Source: Acidobacteriota bacterium (GTDB lineage: Bacteria; Acidobacteriota; Thermoanaerobaculia; Multivoradales; J023). From it: a stretch of DNA of 49,787 nucleotides. Made by a program: the position numbers and the translations under genes. Positions 38,301 through 41,634 of the stretch are shown here, piece by piece. The DNA lies in the NCBI GenBank assembly GCA_029263395.1, contig JAJCXO010000086.1:1-49787 (forward strand), in the 5' to 3' direction. Below the pieces are notes generated by a model. It saw nothing but the letters and a program-made list of their open reading frames with translations, searched no databases and was not told where the DNA came from. The number at the start of each line of letters is the position of its first letter. Position 1 is the first letter of the stretch.

Positions 38301-38979
38301 CTAGTTCCGCGAGCTGGTGGCGCCACCAAGCGATCTGGCGTGCGGTCTGTGCGCGGGGCGAACGCTGACGATGCCGCTGGCGCCGCGCGTATTCCGAGAA
38401 CTGCAGCGGTAGCGCTGCCAGCGGCGACCGCCTGTTCTGGAAAAAAGCACCGTAGAGAGCTACTAGCTCCGTCATCAGAACATGCCAGGAACCGGGACCA
38501 CAAACAATCTCGTGAGCGACCAGTACTAACTGGTGGCGACGCTTGGCAAGCCTCAAGAGCAGGCCGCGCACCAACGGTCCCAGGGTGAGGTCAAAAGGTT
38601 GCTGCAGAGCGTCTGCGGCCAGGCGACGGGCCTCACGGTGGCGGTGGACGACGGTCAGGGACCGTAGATCGATCCCCGGCAGCGACCTGCTAAGTGCGGC
38701 CATGATCCGCAGCCCCGGCTGTCCCTCGTAGTCGGGGTAGGCGGAGCGGAGTACCTGATGACGGCGAACGATCTCGTCCAGAGCGGTTTGCAGCGCGGGC
38801 TGAAAGAGATCACCTTCGAGGTCAATCGCAAGGGCGGTGTTGTAGGCGCCGCCGGCCCCCAGCTGATCGAGAAACCACAAACGTTCTTGAGCCGAGGACA
38901 AAGGCTTGGCGGTAGCCGCACGCAGCGCCTCGGTGATCTCCTTCGGATGCCGTTTCTGAAGATCTCCGCGCCTTGTCAT
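19294..38979 (-). CDS. Five-module nonribosomal peptide synthetase with terminal thioesterase
   Basis: About 6,561 residues. I place the start at the ATG at 38979, which follows GGGGAG by five bases; a TTG at 39057 in the same frame is less likely. Domain order by eye is C-A-T, C-A-T, C-A(MT)-T-E, C-A-T, C-A-T-TE. Every carrier has its LGGHS or LGGDS serine, every adenylation domain its YTSGSTGxPKG loop, and the thioesterase its GWSMGG serine. One synthetase thus contains initiation, chain growth, one methylation, one epimerisation and release. By-eye specificity reading suggests X-Gly-D-N-Me-X-Ser-Pro. It heads the minus-strand operon with the carbamoyltransferase, SGNH hydrolase and beta-hydroxylase. 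No MbtH or phosphopantetheinyl transferase is visible. Separate entries describe each module. Confidence 0.96.
   Translation of the reverse strand: [6561 protein letters not shown]
23340..26605 (-). other. NRPS module 4: DCL-type C-A(Ser)-T
   Basis: The condensation domain opens with [17 protein letters not shown], the mark of domains that accept a D-residue donor, in agreement with the epimerase just before it; its active site is HHTVVDGW (26096-26119). The adenylation code reads D-V-W-H-V-S-L-V-G, close to serine (D-V-W-H-L-S-L-I-D). The carrier LGGHS is near 23500. The Ser hydroxyl would be a candidate site for carbamoylation. Confidence 0.72.
26605..32500 (-). other. NRPS module 3: C-A-MT-T-E, D-N-methyl residue
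   Basis: The condensation domain has HHIITDAW (32040-32062). The adenylation domain is interrupted after the A8 region ([20 protein letters not shown], about 29,800-29,880) by a SAM methyltransferase with LLEIGCGTG (29472-29490). A10 (LPSGKIDRH, 28308-28333) follows. This position is typical of N-methyltransferases. The carrier is the LGGDS type (about 28140) that precedes epimerases. An epimerisation domain follows with [10 protein letters not shown] (27555-27577) and [14 protein letters not shown]. The specificity positions read D-V-W-Q-Y-S-A-V-T; I cannot assign an amino acid. Confidence 0.75.
32500..35760 (-). other. NRPS module 2: C-A(Gly)-T
   Basis: The condensation domain has HHIVSDAW near 35301-35325 and is of the LCL kind. 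The adenylation domain core [10 protein letters not shown] (33722-33751) and later positions give D-I-L-Q-L-G-F-V-Y. The first six match the glycine code D-I-L-Q-L-G-L-I-W; the last three differ conservatively. The carrier motif LGGHS is near 32640. Glycine is the best guess. Confidence 0.7.
35760..38979 (-). other. NRPS module 1: C(degenerate)-A-T, unusual loading module
   Basis: The condensation domain lies at about 38915-37600. Its HHxxxDG active site (38483-38518) reads AHEIVCG: the second His stays but the Asp is Cys and the first His is Ala. The adenylation domain (about 37555-36040) has [11 protein letters not shown], but its A4 core reads [11 protein letters not shown] where amino-acid-activating domains have FDxSxxE. 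Asp235, which holds the alpha-amino group, is therefore Pro. The residues I read at the specificity positions are P-S-G-G-F-A-H-G-A, which match no code I know. The carrier LGGHS is near 35910. A starter unit lacking a normal alpha-amino group (acid, keto or hydroxy acid, or heterocyclic carboxylate) is a fair inference. Confidence 0.75.
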
Positions 38980-38980
38980 C

Positions 38981-38999
38981 CTGACTCCCCTGAAGTCAG
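38981..38999 (-). promoter_or_regulatory. Inverted repeat enclosing the NRPS ribosome-binding site
   Basis: In the NRPS direction the leader reads CTGACTTCAGGGGAGTCAG, one base before the ATG. The arms CTGACT and AGTCAG are perfect complements, and the GGGGAG ribosome site lies in the loop and the 3' arm. Folding would hide part of the Shine-Dalgarno sequence. Whether this regulates translation or is chance cannot be told by eye. Confidence 0.45.
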
Positions 39000-39072
39000 A
39001 GGGTTCGGGTCGTTGCGGTGTTCGATCGAGGTTCGATGGTGAGTTCGCTCTGCTCAAACGCGCTATTCACCT

Positions 39073-39121
39073 CGACCATTTGTATGGTCGCAGCGTATCA
39101 GCCGTTTCGGAAAGGCGTCAA
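39073..39121 (-). promoter_or_regulatory. Candidate NRPS promoter with an 18-bp operator-like palindrome
   Basis: On the minus strand TTGACG (complement of 39116-39121) is a good -35; a -10 is poorly defined (TACGCT at 18 bases). Just downstream, CGACCATTTGTATGGTCG (39073-39090) is a perfect inverted repeat with 7-bp arms and a TTGT centre, placed near the expected transcription start, as an operator would be. There is no T-tract, so it is not a convincing terminator for the gene that ends at 39123. Confidence 0.4.
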
Positions 39122-39122
39122 G

Positions 39123-41228
39123 CTAGGGGTTATCTTCCTTGCTGGCGCGGAGCTCGGACAGCAGAGCATCGTACCGTGCGGCGGCGGCGGCGGCGCGCTG
39201 CTGGAGAAGGGGCCGCTGGCGTGGCCAACGCTCCGCGAGCTTGGCGGCGGTCTCCCACCACTCGATTTCAGCGTCGGTATCGAGTGGGGTTTCGGTCAGT
39301 TCCGCCAGCAGCCCGTGAAGGTGCTCGATGCTGGCCCCCACTGTTGCGGTTTTCCAGAAGCGGCCGCCTGCAAGCCGCACATAAACCGGCGCGCTGTGGG
39401 CGACCAACGTGCCGCCGCTTCGGCTCCGACCGTTGGCCCGCACCGCCAACCACAGACCTTCCTCGGCTTGGAGCCTATGTTCGAGGCGGAGGGTCTCGGC
39501 GCCGTCCTCCGCCCGGACCTCTCGAGCCTGGTCGCCGTGAACGATCAGCTCGATCCCCTCGATCTGGCCGAGGTCGGGGTTGATCTCGGCCACTGCTCGG
39601 ATGATCAGCGGATCGCCAGTTGCCAGCTCGAGGCGAGTCCCCGGCCCGAAGCCATTGACCTCGAACCGTAACATCGGGCCATCAGTCACGAAGGAGCGTC
39701 CGGCGGCGAGGCCGTCGAACCAGGCGCCAGATGTCAGCTCGCCATCGACCCACACATAGGTGCGCACTGCGCCGGGCAGATCGAGGTAAGGAAAATCTGA
39801 GCCCGCTGCCGGCGCCAGCTCGAATCCGAGGTTGAGGAAGCGGTACCAGGCCTCGGTGTTGCACCGTCCAAACTGCAGGATCTCGAGGACGTCTACCAGC
39901 GAAAACGGCACGTCGATCGCCAGCCCACGCTCGGCCCCGAACCATTCGCCAGCTAGATGAGCATAACCGGTGACCCCGCCCTGGCGCCGTACCTGCTCGA
40001 AAACCTCGTGGTAGAGAAAGTAGCGTTGAGGATCACGCACCGGCCGCTGCAGGTGGAGGGCGAGAGCATGGCCGCGGTGGCTGAGCCTGGGATCTTCCTG
40101 GCCGGGCACCAGCAAGTAGTTGTCGCGCCGGGCCTCGCTGGCCTCGCCCCAAGCGGTTTGCCGGAAATGTGTGGTGTGCAGATTGCCCATCTCGAGCAGG
40201 CTCGCCACATGGACATCTTCTGCTGCCATCTGAGCCAGGATTGCCGAGTTCGGGGAGCTGCGGCGATCGATGTGGAGATGCACGTCGCCGGAGTACCAAC
40301 CGTCGGCGGGCAGGTCGCGCCAGCGCTTCAGGGCAAGGCTCAGCTGCCGTCGGGAGTTGGCCTCGAGCAGCACATCCACCTGTTCCACGCGGTATTCTGG
40401 CCCTTTGCTGACCACCAAATGGTACCGGCCCGGAGGCAGCCGCATGCGGTAGGTGCCGTCAACATAGAACGCGTGGGGCCGCGGCGCCGGCCAGGTGGCG
40501 TTGCCCGGGCGCACGAACACCAGCCGTCTCTGATCAGAGAAGGTTTCGACGAGCAACGCCTCCGGTCCTGGCAGCGGAGTCCGGCCGTTGGCGTCGAACA
40601 GGCCTACCCGGGCAGCGCAGAGCTGGCCGTTGGCGGCGTCGCGCAGTTGGAGTTCGAAATCGGCTGTAGCCGCCGGTACCGGCGTCGGATCGCGCCGGAG
40701 GGCGAGCCGGCACAGGGTGATCACGTTCTGGCCGTCCGCGGTGCCGATAGCAAGATCGCTGCCAAAGGCGCCACGCCCTGCGAAGCGCGCGTGCGCAAGC
40801 TCGAAGGTGAGGGCAATGGATCCGGAGTCTAAAGCTTGCTGGGTCTTGGCCGTGAGCTTTGAGTCACCGGCGCCGCTGCGGTCATAAGCCAGCAAAATCT
40901 CGGCGTCTTGCGGAGCGAGCACCTCGACCTCTACCGTCACCGGGCCGTCGATGTCGAAGGCGAAGGCATCTTCGACATCGAATGCAAGTAGCGGACCCTC
41001 TAGGCAGCGTCGCCCATCAATGTCTCGGACCGTGCCCTGGCCTCGCCCACGCATGCCGAGCGTCCAGGCGACGGCCAACGTGCGCTGGATGTGCTCGGCT
41101 CGCCAGTCGAGTTCAGCATGGTAGCGGGCGTCGGCTGGATGGGCCTGTACAAGTGGTGCTTGAATAGTTGCCAGCAGCGCCAGCAGGGTGAGGTATACGT
41201 GGGTTCTGGGTGGATGCCGCGGAACCAT
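39123..41228 (-). CDS. CehA/McbA-family metal-dependent hydrolase, secreted
   Basis: About 701 residues from the ATG at 41228, which follows AAGGGA. A longer frame to 41345 would bury the signal peptide. The N-terminal HVYLTLLALLATIQAPLVQA predicts export. A beta-sandwich-like region (about 60-310) precedes a PHP/CehA-type domain with the metal motif GDVHLHIDR (nt 40262-40292). Conserved His and Asp blocks follow (GHALALHLQ, YAHLAGEW, AGSDFPYLDLPGAVRTYVWVDG). Members of this group hydrolyse esters or phosphoesters, but the substrate is unclear. It lies 143 bases upstream of the NRPS on the same strand; it could be part of the cluster, for example in maturation or resistance outside the cell, or simply a neighbour. 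Confidence 0.8.
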   Translation of the reverse strand: MVPRHPPRTHVYLTLLALLATIQAPLVQAHPADARYHAELDWRAEHIQRTLAVAWTLGMRGRGQGTVRDIDGRRCLEGPLLAFDVEDAFAFDIDGPVTVEVEVLAPQDAEILLAYDRSGAGDSKLTAKTQQALDSGSIALTFELAHARFAGRGAFGSDLAIGTADGQNVITLCRLALRRDPTPVPAATADFELQLRDAANGQLCAARVGLFDANGRTPLPGPEALLVETFSDQRRLVFVRPGNATWPAPRPHAFYVDGTYRMRLPPGRYHLVVSKGPEYRVEQVDVLLEANSRRQLSLALKRWRDLPADGWYSGDVHLHIDRRSSPNSAILAQMAAEDVHVASLLEMGNLHTTHFRQTAWGEASEARRDNYLLVPGQEDPRLSHRGHALALHLQRPVRDPQRYFLYHEVFEQVRRQGGVTGYAHLAGEWFGAERGLAIDVPFSLVDVLEILQFGRCNTEAWYRFLNLGFELAPAAGSDFPYLDLPGAVRTYVWVDGELTSGAWFDGLAAGRSFVTDGPMLRFEVNGFGPGTRLELATGDPLIIRAVAEINPDLGQIEGIELIVHGDQAREVRAEDGAETLRLEHRLQAEEGLWLAVRANGRSRSGGTLVAHSAPVYVRLAGGRFWKTATVGASIEHLHGLLAELTETPLDTDAEIEWWETAAKLAERWPRQRPLLQQRAAAAAARYDALLSELRASKEDNP

Positions 41229-41634
41229 GGTCTTTCCCTTGGGGCTGCGTGCTCTGCTGTTCCGATCCGGCACCGCCGCGATGGCGGCGCTAAGAGCCTG
41301 TCGAAACAGCGTACCACACGGTATTTGGAGGCTGGTGGGCTTCAAGATCGGCGCTTAGGTTTGGCAACGTCTCCGCTCGCTCCAATATCTAGAGGTACCC
41401 AGGTGCGCCAGAGTCAGGAGTGTCTCAATTCGACTCGGCAACCTCCTAACCCACTGCACGAAACTTTGGATCCGAGTACACTGCGGACTCCTAGGTGGGC
41501 GACCCCTCCGGTGCAGCCCCGTTCGGCAGCTGCGGAATGAGAACAAAGCTTCACGCGAGAGGACAACGCAACGCAGCGGAATAACGGCCCTGGCGGTGCT
41601 CGAGCCGTTCGCCAGGAGACTCTCGAGGTGAATC
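41229..41634. other. Intergenic region between divergent genes
   Basis: 406 bases with no supported gene. It should hold promoters for the CehA-like gene (minus) and the channel gene (plus). A GG-N10-GC pattern (TGGCAACGTCTCCGC, 41362-41376) is a weak sigma-54 candidate for the channel gene but would imply a leader of nearly 250 bases. A short GC-rich inverted repeat (CCGCC/GGCGG) lies at 41273-41287. Nothing here is compelling. Confidence 0.4.

Noticed and set aside
19294-38979. Repeated sequence along the NRPS as mobile-element or tandem-repeat signal
   Set aside because: The similarity is explained by homologous condensation, adenylation and carrier domains.
38980-39057. Upstream TTG start for the NRPS
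   Set aside because: The ATG at 38979 has GGGGAG at good spacing and the first condensation domain begins well after it.
41362-41376. Second sigma-54-like promoter before the channel gene
   Set aside because: Only the GG-N10-GC core and TGGCA match, and the implied leader would be nearly 250 bases; such matches arise by chance.
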